Below, one piece after another: positions 9,395 to 17,151 of a stretch of 64,000 bases of DNA (position 1 is its first letter; each line of letters starts with the position of its first letter). The DNA is taken from positions 124,001 through 188,000 of the forward strand of contig NZ_JACJVO010000033.1 in NCBI RefSeq assembly GCF_014212055.1, in the 5' to 3' direction. The notes under the pieces are model-generated. The model worked only from the letters and a program-made list of their open reading frames with translations. It was not told where the DNA came from and did not search any database. The DNA is from Cohnella zeiphila. Its GTDB lineage: Bacteria; Bacillota; Bacilli; Paenibacillales; Paenibacillaceae. Position numbers and translations under genes: made by a program.

Positions 9395-10201
9395 CTATTT
9401 CCCTTGAAAATGAGGCTGCCGCTTCTCGACGAACGCCGCAATGCCCTCCTTGGCGTCTTCGCTGCGAAACAAATTGGCCAGGAAGGAGCGATCGTACGCC
9501 TGAGCGGATTCCAGACTGGCATCCCGCCCCTCGTTCACGAGCTTCTTGAGAGCCTGAACCGCCAGCGGGGCCTGCTCCGCAAGCTGTGCCGCCAACTGCA
9601 GCGCCGTATCCTGCAGCTTGCCGTGCTCCGTGACCTGATTGACGAAGCGAAGCTCCTTGCCTTCTGCCGCAAGGATCATCCGGCCTGTCATCAAGAGCTC
9701 CTTGGCCAGGTACGGCCCTACGGCCCGGGCGAGCTTCTGCACGCCGCCGCCGCCGGGCACAAGACCGAGCTTTACCTCGGGCAGCCCGAATTTCGCTTTC
9801 TCGGAGGCGATCACGATGTCGCAGGCCATGACCAGCTCGAATCCGCCGCCCAGCGCGTAACCGTTTACCGCGGCGACGACCGGCTTGCCGCAGGTTTCAA
9901 TGGAACGGTACATTTCCCGTCCCTTATCCTGAAAGGCAAAGAACTGCCCCATATCGAAATCGTGGTACCCTCCGATATCCGCGCCTGCCATGAAGGCTTT
10001 GCCGATTCCGGTCAGAACGACCGCGCGAATGTCTTTTTGCCGATGAATCCACCCGAAGCATTCCGTCAGTTCTTCCATCATCGTATCGTTCATCGCGTTC
10101 AGCTTTTCTTCGCGCCGGATCGTCACCGTCAGCACGCGCTCTGATCTTTCCAGCGCCAAAAAGGCGTAAACCGGCAATTCCGTCGTTCCATGCTGGCTCA
10201 T
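9395..10201 (-). CDS. Enoyl-CoA hydratase/isomerase (crotonase family)
   Basis: Hydrates or isomerises an enoyl-CoA in the cytoplasm. It shows the crotonase oxyanion segments MAGADIGGY and NGYALGGGFELVMACD, and both glutamates of true hydratases: the Glu of GGGFEL and the Glu of GLPEVKLG, followed by LVPGGGG. The length of 268 residues is standard. The ATG behind AGGGGGCGGG was chosen. It sits between an SDR and a family III CoA-transferase, an arrangement resembling carnitine/crotonobetaine (CaiB/CaiD) metabolism, but the real substrate is unknown. Confidence 0.92.
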   Translation of the reverse strand: MSQHGTTELPVYAFLALERSERVLTVTIRREEKLNAMNDTMMEELTECFGWIHRQKDIRAVVLTGIGKAFMAGADIGGYHDFDMGQFFAFQDKGREMYRSIETCGKPVVAAVNGYALGGGFELVMACDIVIASEKAKFGLPEVKLGLVPGGGGVQKLARAVGPYLAKELLMTGRMILAAEGKELRFVNQVTEHGKLQDTALQLAAQLAEQAPLAVQALKKLVNEGRDASLESAQAYDRSFLANLFRSEDAKEGIAAFVEKRQPHFQGK

Positions 10202-10221
10202 TCGTTTCCCGCCCCCTTCTT

Positions 10222-11019
10222 CTATTCCCCTCGAACCGTTTGTCCCCCGTCGACGACGAACGTTTGCCCGGTAATAAACCCGGCGGCGTCGCTGCATAAA
10301 TATAAGACCATGTCCGCGACTTCGTCCGGCTGACCGAACCGTCCGACCGGATGCGCCCGGTTCCACGTGTCGATCAAAGCCTGCGGATCTTCCACCTCTT
10401 CGAAAATCTTCTCGTTCATCGGCGTCATGATCGTCCCCGGAGACACCGCATTCACGCGGATCCCCTTAGACGCATAGTCCATCGCAATCTGACGGGTCAT
10501 CGCGAGAATTCCACCTTTGGAAGCCGCGTACCCCACCCAACCGCGAAATCCATGGATGGCCTGCGTCGAGCTGCAATTCACGATGGCGCCGCTTCCCTGC
10601 CTCTCCATATAGGGAAGGCTGTACTTGCAGCCTCGAAAAACGCCGCCCAGGTTGGTGTTGACGACCCGCTGCCAATCTTCCTCGCTCATCGTCGCGGCCT
10701 CGCCCGGCACGGCAACGCCCGCGTTGTTATAAACGGCGTCGATTCGCCCGCTCCAATGGAAAGCTTCGTCCATCAGTCGTTTAACGTCGCGATCCGATCC
10801 GACGTCGGTCTGCTGAAAGCGGGCGCGGCAGCCCTGCGACTGCAGCTGCTCCTCAAGCTGCTTCCCCTTTACGGTATCGACGTCGGCGATGACAACCGAA
10901 GCGCCGGCCTCGGCGAATTTGCGTACCGCCGCTTCTCCGATCCCCATCGCCCCTCCGGTTACAACGGCGGTTTTTCCGCTGAAATCGTAAGTTACCGTTC
11001 CTTTGGCCAAGATCTTCAC
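10222..11019 (-). CDS. Short-chain dehydrogenase/reductase
   Basis: Classical SDR of about 265 residues: cofactor loop TGGAMGIG near the N-terminus, NNAG, catalytic Ser in NCSST, YAASK active-site Tyr/Lys, and a C-terminal ITGQTFVVDGG. The acidic residue at the end of beta2 (IADVD) suggests NAD(H). The start is uncertain: the first ATG (11067) overlaps the regulator gene by 31 bp, whereas a GTG at 11019 behind GGAGCGGG leaves a 17-bp gap and fits the family N-terminus better. In context it probably oxidises a hydroxyacyl-CoA or alcohol intermediate of the pathway. Confidence 0.88.
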   Translation of the reverse strand: MKILAKGTVTYDFSGKTAVVTGGAMGIGEAAVRKFAEAGASVVIADVDTVKGKQLEEQLQSQGCRARFQQTDVGSDRDVKRLMDEAFHWSGRIDAVYNNAGVAVPGEAATMSEEDWQRVVNTNLGGVFRGCKYSLPYMERQGSGAIVNCSSTQAIHGFRGWVGYAASKGGILAMTRQIAMDYASKGIRVNAVSPGTIMTPMNEKIFEEVEDPQALIDTWNRAHPVGRFGQPDEVADMVLYLCSDAAGFITGQTFVVDGGQTVRGE

Positions 11020-11036
11020 TCCCGCTCCATGATCAT

Positions 11037-12701
11037 TTATTCGGACAATCGTTCCCTGTCCGTCCATCGCTTCTCCAATTCGTTCAGGTTGGACGCGTCA
11101 TAAAGCGCATAAGGGATCGGATATACCCACACTTCCTTTCCGGGAAGATCCCGGATCAGCGGCCTTCGCTCCATTACATCCGCCTGCATTCCTCTTATAA
11201 GCAAATGGGCGATTCTAACAGCCGCCGACGCCGCTTCATCCGGCCGTTGATATACCGTCGCATGCTGCTGTCTGGCCTTTATCAATCGGATCGCCGAGAG
11301 ATCGCCGTCTCCGCCGACCACGAGAACCTTTCCGGCCTGTTTATGCTTCACCAGCTCCTCGATGACGCCTTCCGCCATCAGATCGGTGCCAGCGATAATG
11401 GCGTCAAACTTGGCTCCGGCATCCAGGAACTCCTCGACGATCATCTTCGTCTCCTCTTTGCTCCACAGAGGAACGGAAATAAACTCCGCCTGCATGCGAT
11501 CCTCATGCTGTTTAAGCACAGATTGATGCCCCATCGACATGTTATGGGCATTGTCGTTATAGGGGTCGCCTTCGAGCAGCAGCACTCTTCCGCGTCCTTT
11601 CAGCCGTTTGGCAACGTAGTCCATCTGCATGACGCCCTGCTCGTACCCGTCGCCGCCTACGAAATAGTCGACGAAGCGGCTCCGGGAAGGCCGTTGAAAG
11701 CAGATCGCGGGAACGTTCTTCTCCCGGACCTCGCGAAACAGCGAATCGGAGTTGGCGGCGTTCACGGGCGACAGAATCACGCAAGACGGTCCCCATCTAT
11801 CCAGAGCCCAGTCGAGGTACAGCTGCTGCTTCCACTCCAAATCGTGCGAGGTTACCGCCAGCATCGGCAGCTCGAACTCCCGCTCGAACGTCTGTAAATA
11901 GGCGAGAGCCTTCTGCGAATGGAAGTTCGGCAGCGAGACGAAGACAAGCCCGCGATCGTTCGCTGCCTGCGTTCCGCCGATTCCGGAACCGGTACATTCC
12001 GATAAAGTCCGGAAAGCCGATTGAAGCTCACCTTCCTCCGTCTGCATCTTCAGCTCGATGGAGACCGCTGCTGCCGTCTCTCCGAGGGCATTCCGAACCG
12101 GAACCGCCAAGCGATATCGTCCCTGCGCCTCGTCGGCCTCGAACGCGACGCCCCATTGCCGAACCTCCTTGAGCTCCCAATGCAGCTCTCTCCAATGAAG
12201 AAAAGATGGGGTTGACGAACGCCATACATGGCGAATCTCCTGCTCGGAGCTCCCGCTCAAGCAGGCTTTGCCTAATGCCGAGGAGGTTAACGGGAACCGG
12301 GCGCCGATCAAAGGACGGGCATCCCTTTCTTGATTCGGCCGGCGATCGACGGCAAATACAACCACTGCCTCGTCCCCCGCCGGCACCCCGACTTGAACGG
12401 AAACCGCTTGATGGACGGCATCGGCCAATTGTTCCGCCAATCGGATGGCCGCCTGCATCTCTTCCGAAGTTTGCAGACGCTGCATCCCAAGCGTGATCAT
12501 CCGGGAACCCAAGGAGTACAACTTTGTCCTTGGATCGAATTGAATATATTTGCGGCTTGCCAGCGTCTTCAGCAGCTCATGCCCGGTGCTCTTCGGCAGC
12601 TCCAGCCTCTGCAGGATCTCCGTAAACGTGTAGCCCGCGGGAACATCCGCGAGAAGTTCAAGGACGTCCAAAGCCCGGTAAGCGGACTTTACCATTTTCA
12701 T
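11037..12701 (-). CDS. IclR-type regulator fused to a LacI/PBP-like sugar-binding domain
   Basis: A 554-residue regulator. Residues 1-65 form the IclR winged helix (YTFTEILQRLELPKSTGHELLKTL is the recognition region), about 80-240 match the IclR effector domain (FPLTSSALGKACLSG and GVAFEADEAQGRYRLAVPV are typical), and about 250-520 form a second ligand-binding domain of the type I periplasmic-binding-protein fold (VSLPNFHS, VILSPVNAANSD, VVGGDGDLSAIRLIK). Normal IclR proteins stop near residue 250. It is the first gene of the operon and probably senses the substrate of the downstream acyl-CoA genes. Two palindromes upstream are likely its binding sites. Confidence 0.9.
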   Translation of the reverse strand: MKMVKSAYRALDVLELLADVPAGYTFTEILQRLELPKSTGHELLKTLASRKYIQFDPRTKLYSLGSRMITLGMQRLQTSEEMQAAIRLAEQLADAVHQAVSVQVGVPAGDEAVVVFAVDRRPNQERDARPLIGARFPLTSSALGKACLSGSSEQEIRHVWRSSTPSFLHWRELHWELKEVRQWGVAFEADEAQGRYRLAVPVRNALGETAAAVSIELKMQTEEGELQSAFRTLSECTGSGIGGTQAANDRGLVFVSLPNFHSQKALAYLQTFEREFELPMLAVTSHDLEWKQQLYLDWALDRWGPSCVILSPVNAANSDSLFREVREKNVPAICFQRPSRSRFVDYFVGGDGYEQGVMQMDYVAKRLKGRGRVLLLEGDPYNDNAHNMSMGHQSVLKQHEDRMQAEFISVPLWSKEETKMIVEEFLDAGAKFDAIIAGTDLMAEGVIEELVKHKQAGKVLVVGGDGDLSAIRLIKARQQHATVYQRPDEAASAAVRIAHLLIRGMQADVMERRPLIRDLPGKEVWVYPIPYALYDASNLNELEKRWTDRERLSE

Positions 12702-12765
12702 GCTGCCATCCCCTTCGGCTGCGAATTCACTTTTTCGCCATGAAGAACCGCATCTTTATAACTCG

Positions 12766-12794
12766 ATTATATCCTGCCGATTTGAAGCATTGAA
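12766..12794 (-). promoter_or_regulatory. Probable sigma-A promoter of the IclR-fusion operon
   Basis: The minus strand carries a perfect -10 TATAAT (12766-12771), 17 bp from a weak -35 TTCAAT (12789-12794). The weak -35 suits an activated promoter. The palindromic operator lies just upstream of the -35. Confidence 0.6.
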
Positions 12795-12804
12795 TATGAT
12801 TCCC

Positions 12805-12829
12805 GCGAAATTAATTTCGCATATGCGAA
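12805..12829. promoter_or_regulatory. Overlapping palindromes, probable IclR-family operator
   Basis: Two perfect palindromes share a half-site: GCGAAATTAATTTCGC (12805-12820) and TTCGCATATGCGAA (12816-12829), giving three TTCGC half-sites in 25 bp. Their place about 10 bp upstream of the -35 is typical of activator binding. Confidence 0.6.
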
Positions 12830-12867
12830 CTACGACCGACGCGCGAGACCAGGATAACTACAAAAAA

Positions 12868-12889
12868 AAAACGACATCTCTGTCGTTTT
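12868..12889 (-). terminator. Terminator after yuiD-like gene
   Basis: Stem ACGACA/TGTCGT, extended by A-T pairs, with a 4-base loop and a long U-run on the minus strand. It ends the ECF sigma operon. Confidence 0.85.
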
Positions 12890-12913
12890 CATTTCGCTTA
12901 GATAGAGTTCCCG

Positions 12914-13357
12914 TTAATTCAACGTATAGTGAAGAAACAAACTGATGAAGATGCCGAAAAAAGCGCCGGCAAAGACTTCGCTGGGTCGATGGCCGAGCAG
13001 CTCTTTGAGCTTAAAATTTCCGTCGAAAAAATGATTCGGAAATGCTTTGGGCAGCTGATTAAGAATGGAAGCATGCATTCCGGCATGCCGTCGGATTCCG
13101 GCAGCATCGAACATGGTGATGGCACTGACCACGGCTGCGATCGCAAAGCCATTGGAGTCAAACCCGCTTTTTAAGCCAATGGCTGTTGCAAGCGAGGTAA
13201 CCGCTGCGGAATGCGAGCTTGGCATACCGCCTGTGCTAAAGCCTAATCCCACATTCCAAGTACGATGAGTCACGAGATAAATCGGAACCTTAATGATCTG
13301 AGCCGCAATAATGGCGCACAATGCGGAAATAAGCGGAAAGTTATGCAGGATTGCCAT
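12914..13357 (-). CDS. Divergent PAP2 family membrane protein (DUF212, YuiD-like)
   Basis: About 147 residues, hydrophobic, with the DUF212 hallmarks: STGGMPSSHSAAV near 43, DAAGIRRHAGMHA near 85 and LGHRPSEVFAG near 120. PSSH and HRPSE mimic the PSGH and HxxxD motifs of acid phosphatases, so lipid phosphate or polyprenyl phosphate chemistry is plausible but unproven for this family. Start placed at the ATG of MAILHNF; an upstream in-frame ATG overlaps the GGAGG ribosome site. It is the last gene of the operon with GtrA, the sigma factor and DedA-PAP2. Confidence 0.85.
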   Translation of the reverse strand: MAILHNFPLISALCAIIAAQIIKVPIYLVTHRTWNVGLGFSTGGMPSSHSAAVTSLATAIGLKSGFDSNGFAIAAVVSAITMFDAAGIRRHAGMHASILNQLPKAFPNHFFDGNFKLKELLGHRPSEVFAGAFFGIFISLFLHYTLN

Positions 13358-13387
13358 CACATTTGTTCCTTCCTCCATACGCTCTTC

Positions 13388-13849
13388 TTAACGTTTCTTA
13401 AGCTTTGAACCCTTAAAAACGAATAATCTCATAAAAAAATAGCTGCACAATGAGGATAACATCATGGATATCCCTTTCGATCCATTTTCGATCATCCAAA
13501 CCGGGAGGGCAGAGAAGTTAAGCAGGTAGACGAACGAGATGAATACGATATTGCTGATCAGCAGGCTGACCAACGCCTGAACGGCAAAGGCCGTCTTCTC
13601 CTTCGCGCTGAATTGCGACTCTCTCCTGAAAGTAAACTTCGCGTTCCAGTAGTAGCTGTTCAATACCGCTCCTGCGTAAGCGACCGAATTGATCACGATG
13701 AGGGCCAGCGGGTTCGTCGTATGCCATACGGCCAGCAAAACATTCAACAACAGCAGGTCGATTGCGCCGTTCATCAGGCCGATTAAGCTGAAATGCGCAA
13801 ATTGCACAGATATTTTTTTAAACCCCGCGCTTCTCGTTCCGACCGCCAT
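13388..13849 (-). CDS. GtrA-like four-helix membrane protein
   Basis: About 153 residues with four transmembrane segments and the GtrA patterns FSLIGLMNGAIDLL and NSYYWNAKFTF, ending in basic residues. GtrA proteins are thought to flip polyprenyl-phosphate-linked sugars or to help cell-envelope glycosylation. The start is taken at ATG GCG behind AGAGGGAAG; an ATG six codons earlier overlaps the preceding stop codon (ATGA) and is equally possible. It sits between a membrane beta-helix protein and a YuiD-like protein. Confidence 0.87.
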   Translation of the reverse strand: MAVGTRSAGFKKISVQFAHFSLIGLMNGAIDLLLLNVLLAVWHTTNPLALIVINSVAYAGAVLNSYYWNAKFTFRRESQFSAKEKTAFAVQALVSLLISNIVFISFVYLLNFSALPVWMIENGSKGISMMLSSLCSYFFMRLFVFKGSKLKKR

Positions 13850-13863
13850 TTGACTTCCCTCTT

Positions 13864-14694
13864 TCATTTGCTCTTCTTCCGATTGCGGAGCAACGACTCC
13901 AACCAGGAGGTCGTAATTCCTAAGGAATACAGGACCAATGCCATTAGAATAAACAAACCGATGAACGGAATATTGATTGCGGAGATCAAGATGAAGGCGC
14001 CGGCTCCTGTCCTCACCCAATCCGGCTTGTCGGATGTACCCCGAATTTGTTCCCCGAAGACGCGGCTTGCCACTGTTAAACCGACAGCCACTGCCGCTAT
14101 TATGAACAGCGCAATCAACAAGATAAAGGGAATGCCGATAATCGTCAGCAGCAGCAAGGCGCTAACGGCAACAAGCAGTAACCCTGCGAAGAAGCCCATG
14201 GAAAAGATTTTTCCCCGAGGCGCATTTCGATACCGGTCTACAAGTGCCGCCGTCTTGCGCTTCCCGAGGGCAACCATAAGCACGGGGACGATCAGCATCA
14301 AAAGACTGGCAGCCAGCTTCAAGGCTCCAATCCCTAGGATAAGACCGGATCCGATGATCAGGCTGTTCACGGTCGCATTGTCGAAGGAAATACTGACGAT
14401 ATCATTCGTGACATCCGCGCCGTCTTCCTGCTGCAAATGTCCTCCGATCACAATGATGACGCCCTTGATATGCGCGCTCGAGCGAATAAGCACGTCCCCG
14501 TTTACGGCCACGACCGTATTGTTGACGGTTCCCGCAACGGAGACATCCCCTCCGATCACGACTACATCCGTAAGAGTCTGCCCGGCCGGAATCGTCGTAT
14601 TCTGATGATCGAATAAACTTGCGGCGAGCGTCGAGGACGGGGAAGCGAACAAACAAAATATGATTAGTAAGAAAAACCAACGCAGTTTTCGCAG
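13864..14694 (-). CDS. Exported membrane protein with bactofilin-like repeat ectodomain; likely CTG start
   Basis: The N-terminal part has short beta-repeat units (VVVIGGDVSVAG, VVAVNGDVLIRSS, VIIVIGGHL) typical of polymer-forming or right-handed helical folds. The rest has about four hydrophobic helices around a basic loop. Starting at the TTG at 14652 would cut the signal peptide. Reading upstream in frame gives LRKLRWFFLLIIFCLFASP, an ideal signal sequence, reached only from a CTG at 14694 that lies 6 bases after AAGGGGGA. No ATG, GTG or TTG lies in this stretch before the stop codon. As a membrane protein next to the anti-sigma factor it may sense envelope state. Confidence 0.75.
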   Translation of the reverse strand: MRKLRWFFLLIIFCLFASPSSTLAASLFDHQNTTIPAGQTLTDVVVIGGDVSVAGTVNNTVVAVNGDVLIRSSAHIKGVIIVIGGHLQQEDGADVTNDIVSISFDNATVNSLIIGSGLILGIGALKLAASLLMLIVPVLMVALGKRKTAALVDRYRNAPRGKIFSMGFFAGLLLVAVSALLLLTIIGIPFILLIALFIIAAVAVGLTVASRVFGEQIRGTSDKPDWVRTGAGAFILISAINIPFIGLFILMALVLYSLGITTSWLESLLRNRKKSK

Positions 14695-14706
14695 AACAGT
14701 TCCCCC

Positions 14707-15195
14707 TTACTGTGCGGAACTTCGCAGAATTCGTCTGAGCGATAATCCGGATATCAAGGTGAGTCCGACGGCCAGCCCCATTACCGGTATCCAAAGCGCC
14801 GGAACGGAGGCAATCACATGCGACATCACGTAAGCAGCCGTAATGACCAATTGCAAGACGAACGAGAACAGCTTGACCAAGATCGATCCGTAAATCGAGA
14901 ACAGTACGATAAGTGCAGCCACTCCGAAAAGGGGAATAACGGCCGAGCCGGCTCTTGTAATCGTTGACGACGTCGATTCCGTGTCCAACACCTTCATGAT
15001 GGTCTGTTCCAAATCTTCGGGCGCTTCTACTTGCCGATAGAAATGGGCAATCTGAGCCTGCATCTCGATCAAGTCGGTCACCGTGGCCAAGCATGACTCG
15101 CATTGTTCCAAGTGACGCTCCACCTGCTCCCGTTCTGCCGCGTCCAACTCCTGATCGACATAGGCGGACAACCATTCGGTCGGGTGATCGCTCAT
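14707..15195 (-). CDS. Anti-sigma factor with zf-HC2 domain
   Basis: 162 residues. The N-terminus carries a zinc-binding anti-sigma motif (VERHLEQCESC, Hx3Cx2C, near residue 27), followed by a linker and two or three transmembrane helices (about 80-155). It overlaps the ECF sigma gene by 4 bp (ATGA), the usual arrangement for a sigma/anti-sigma pair held at the membrane. It is likely to bind and silence the adjacent sigma factor until an envelope signal arrives. Confidence 0.9.
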   Translation of the reverse strand: MSDHPTEWLSAYVDQELDAAEREQVERHLEQCESCLATVTDLIEMQAQIAHFYRQVEAPEDLEQTIMKVLDTESTSSTITRAGSAVIPLFGVAALIVLFSIYGSILVKLFSFVLQLVITAAYVMSHVIASVPALWIPVMGLAVGLTLISGLSLRRILRSSAQ

Positions 15196-15740
15196 TCTTC
15201 CTCTTCCCCTTTTTTCATGATCTGCCGGAGCGCGAGCCGGGCCGCATTGAGCCTGGACTTCACCGTTCCTACGGGGATCTCCAGCGTTTGCGCTATTTCT
15301 TCATAACGAAACCCTTGCACGTCATGCAGCAAGATGATTTGCCGGTGATCCGGAGATAATTGCTTCAGGGATTCTTCAATCGTCCATTTCAAATCTTGAG
15401 CGCTGTGACGCTGCCGCGCCTCGCTGATCTCCATTTGGCTTAACGTTTCCTGGATCGGCTTTGTCTTCTCCTTCTGTCGTTTCTTCAGATGATCCGAGCA
15501 GAGGTTGGAGACGATCCGTTGAAGCCAGGAGACGAACGAAAATTCGTTCTCGAGACGCGGCAAGGCGGCATAGCACTTTAGAAAAGCTTCTTGCGTCACG
15601 TCCTCTGCTTCCATCCTGTCTCCCAACATTCCGTAAGCGTACCGATAAACGTAATCCTTAAATCGACGTACGAGTATGGCAAAGGCGTCTTTCTTGCCTT
15701 GTTTGGCCTCCCGAATGATTCGGTACAGCTCTTCGTCCAA
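15192..15740 (-). CDS. ECF-type RNA polymerase sigma factor
   Basis: 182 residues with sigma-70 region 2 (FKDYVYRYAYGMLGDRMEAEDVTQEAFLK split over residues 27-55) and region 4 (LSPDHRQIILLHDVQGFRYEEIAQTL and VGTVKSRLNAARLALR). The start is a TTG behind a weak GGGG site. It follows the DedA-PAP2 gene by 39 bp, too short for an obvious separate promoter, so the sigma factor is probably cotranscribed from upstream of DedA. The target promoters are likely to include its own operon. Confidence 0.93.
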   Translation of the reverse strand: MDEELYRIIREAKQGKKDAFAILVRRFKDYVYRYAYGMLGDRMEAEDVTQEAFLKCYAALPRLENEFSFVSWLQRIVSNLCSDHLKKRQKEKTKPIQETLSQMEISEARQRHSAQDLKWTIEESLKQLSPDHRQIILLHDVQGFRYEEIAQTLEIPVGTVKSRLNAARLALRQIMKKGEEEE

Positions 15741-15779
15741 ACATGATCAGCCCCTATTGTAACGATAAAATCGATGGGG

Positions 15780-17090
15780 TCAAATGGCAAGCTTGGTTCT
15801 CGGCCATAGATGCCTGCTTCTCATCAACCGGAAAATTTCCAGCAACGCTACGTTAAGCGTAAACCATAATCCGCCAAAAACATACCCTGCCGCAACATCG
15901 CTTGGATAATTCGTCCCCATATATACCGAGCTGATTCCGATAAAAACAAGCAGCGCCAAGACAACGAGCGTTGCCGTTAGCCGGTAACGCGTTTTTTGAC
16001 GATGGCGAACCGCCAAATAAACCGAAAATCCATAAACCGTTACGGCCATGAAAACTTGCTCGCTGGGAAAAGACAAGTGGCTGCCGACGGGACCGAAACG
16101 ATGGAACCCTCTCCGCAGAGCTTCATCGAGTCCTTCGCCTCCCGCCATAGCCACGGCGAAAAAGGTAAGCTCGAGCAACCGGTCTTTATTATGAAATCCG
16201 ATCCAAACAAGGGTCGCAGCCATCGGCAACAACAAGAACGGGTAAGAACCGAAGGCCGCCATGCATTCCATCCATGTCAACCAATCCGGCGTAAACACTC
16301 GCGCAATGACATAACCGGATACTTCATCGAATTGGGTAAATTCATTCGCCAAGAAGTCTTGAATCAAACCGATCGTGAAGGAAAAACAGACGATGAACAG
16401 AGCGCCGGCCGATAAGATCAGCAGCTGCACCTTTCCCGTCGACTTAAAGCGGTTAAGCCCCTTCTCCAACCACGTTAACACGTTTAGCTGTATTTGCGAA
16501 CGATGCTTGCGAATGATCGTAAACAGCAGATAACCGACGGCCGTCAACAATCCGAAGGCCAGCATGTAGAGACTGATGGCCGAGTGATATCGTTCCCACT
16601 CCGGCCCGAGCAGTTTACCTAGCGTTATGAAGACGGATACCCAGAAGAAGGCTCCGGAATAGGCAAATACAGCGTATTTTCGAAACGGCAGCCGCGTCGT
16701 TCCCGAGAAATAGCCGGTAAGATGACGAACGCCCGGAATGAAGTAAGCGAAAATCAGCATTTTGTTGCCGTACCGGTCGAACCATTTCGAGATGCCGTCC
16801 AGTTTGTCCGGCCCGAAATGAAACCGGCTCCCGTATTTCTCGAAGAAAGGACGTCCCAGCTTGTATCCGATCAGATAAGCGATCGTCATCCCCAGCGAAG
16901 CTCCTGTACCTGCGATGACAATGCTCAGCAGCCAATTCAACTTGCCCTCGTATACGGTAAGCCCCGCATAAGTCATGATCAGTTCTCCGGGAAGCGGTAT
17001 CGCCAGCATTTCCAGAAAAAGACCGAAGAAAAGAACCAAGTAGCCGTATAACTCCAGCAAGCGGATCACAAGGTCGTTGAAATAACTCAT
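15780..17090 (-). CDS. DedA-PAP2 fusion membrane protein with degenerate phosphatase motifs
   Basis: 436 residues. Residues 1-200 are a DedA domain (FLEMLAIPLPGE, FHFGPDKLD, FIPGVRHLTGYFSG with the conserved Pro-Gly and Arg); the remainder is a PAP2-like six-helix domain. DedA proteins include undecaprenyl-phosphate flippases. The PAP2 catalytic signature is altered: PSGH reads PSEQ, and SRxxxxxHxxxD reads SSVYMGTNYPSD, so the two key histidines and the arginine are missing. It may bind rather than cleave lipid phosphate. Start at the ATG behind GAGGGGAG; first gene of the sigma-factor operon. Confidence 0.9.
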   Translation of the reverse strand: MSYFNDLVIRLLELYGYLVLFFGLFLEMLAIPLPGELIMTYAGLTVYEGKLNWLLSIVIAGTGASLGMTIAYLIGYKLGRPFFEKYGSRFHFGPDKLDGISKWFDRYGNKMLIFAYFIPGVRHLTGYFSGTTRLPFRKYAVFAYSGAFFWVSVFITLGKLLGPEWERYHSAISLYMLAFGLLTAVGYLLFTIIRKHRSQIQLNVLTWLEKGLNRFKSTGKVQLLILSAGALFIVCFSFTIGLIQDFLANEFTQFDEVSGYVIARVFTPDWLTWMECMAAFGSYPFLLLPMAATLVWIGFHNKDRLLELTFFAVAMAGGEGLDEALRRGFHRFGPVGSHLSFPSEQVFMAVTVYGFSVYLAVRHRQKTRYRLTATLVVLALLVFIGISSVYMGTNYPSDVAAGYVFGGLWFTLNVALLEIFRLMRSRHLWPRTKLAI

Positions 17091-17112
17091 GACTCCCCTC
17101 CTCTCTAAGGAA

Positions 17113-17143
17113 CTGTAACCCTTGCGTCGCGCAAGGGTTACAG
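17113..17143. terminator. Perfect 14-bp inverted repeat between RND and DedA genes
   Basis: CTGTAACCCTTGCG and its exact complement flank a 3-base loop between the stop of the RND gene and the DedA start. The U-run is poor on either side; it probably ends or insulates transcription coming from the RND gene. Confidence 0.65.
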
Positions 17144-17151
17144 TGTGGCTA

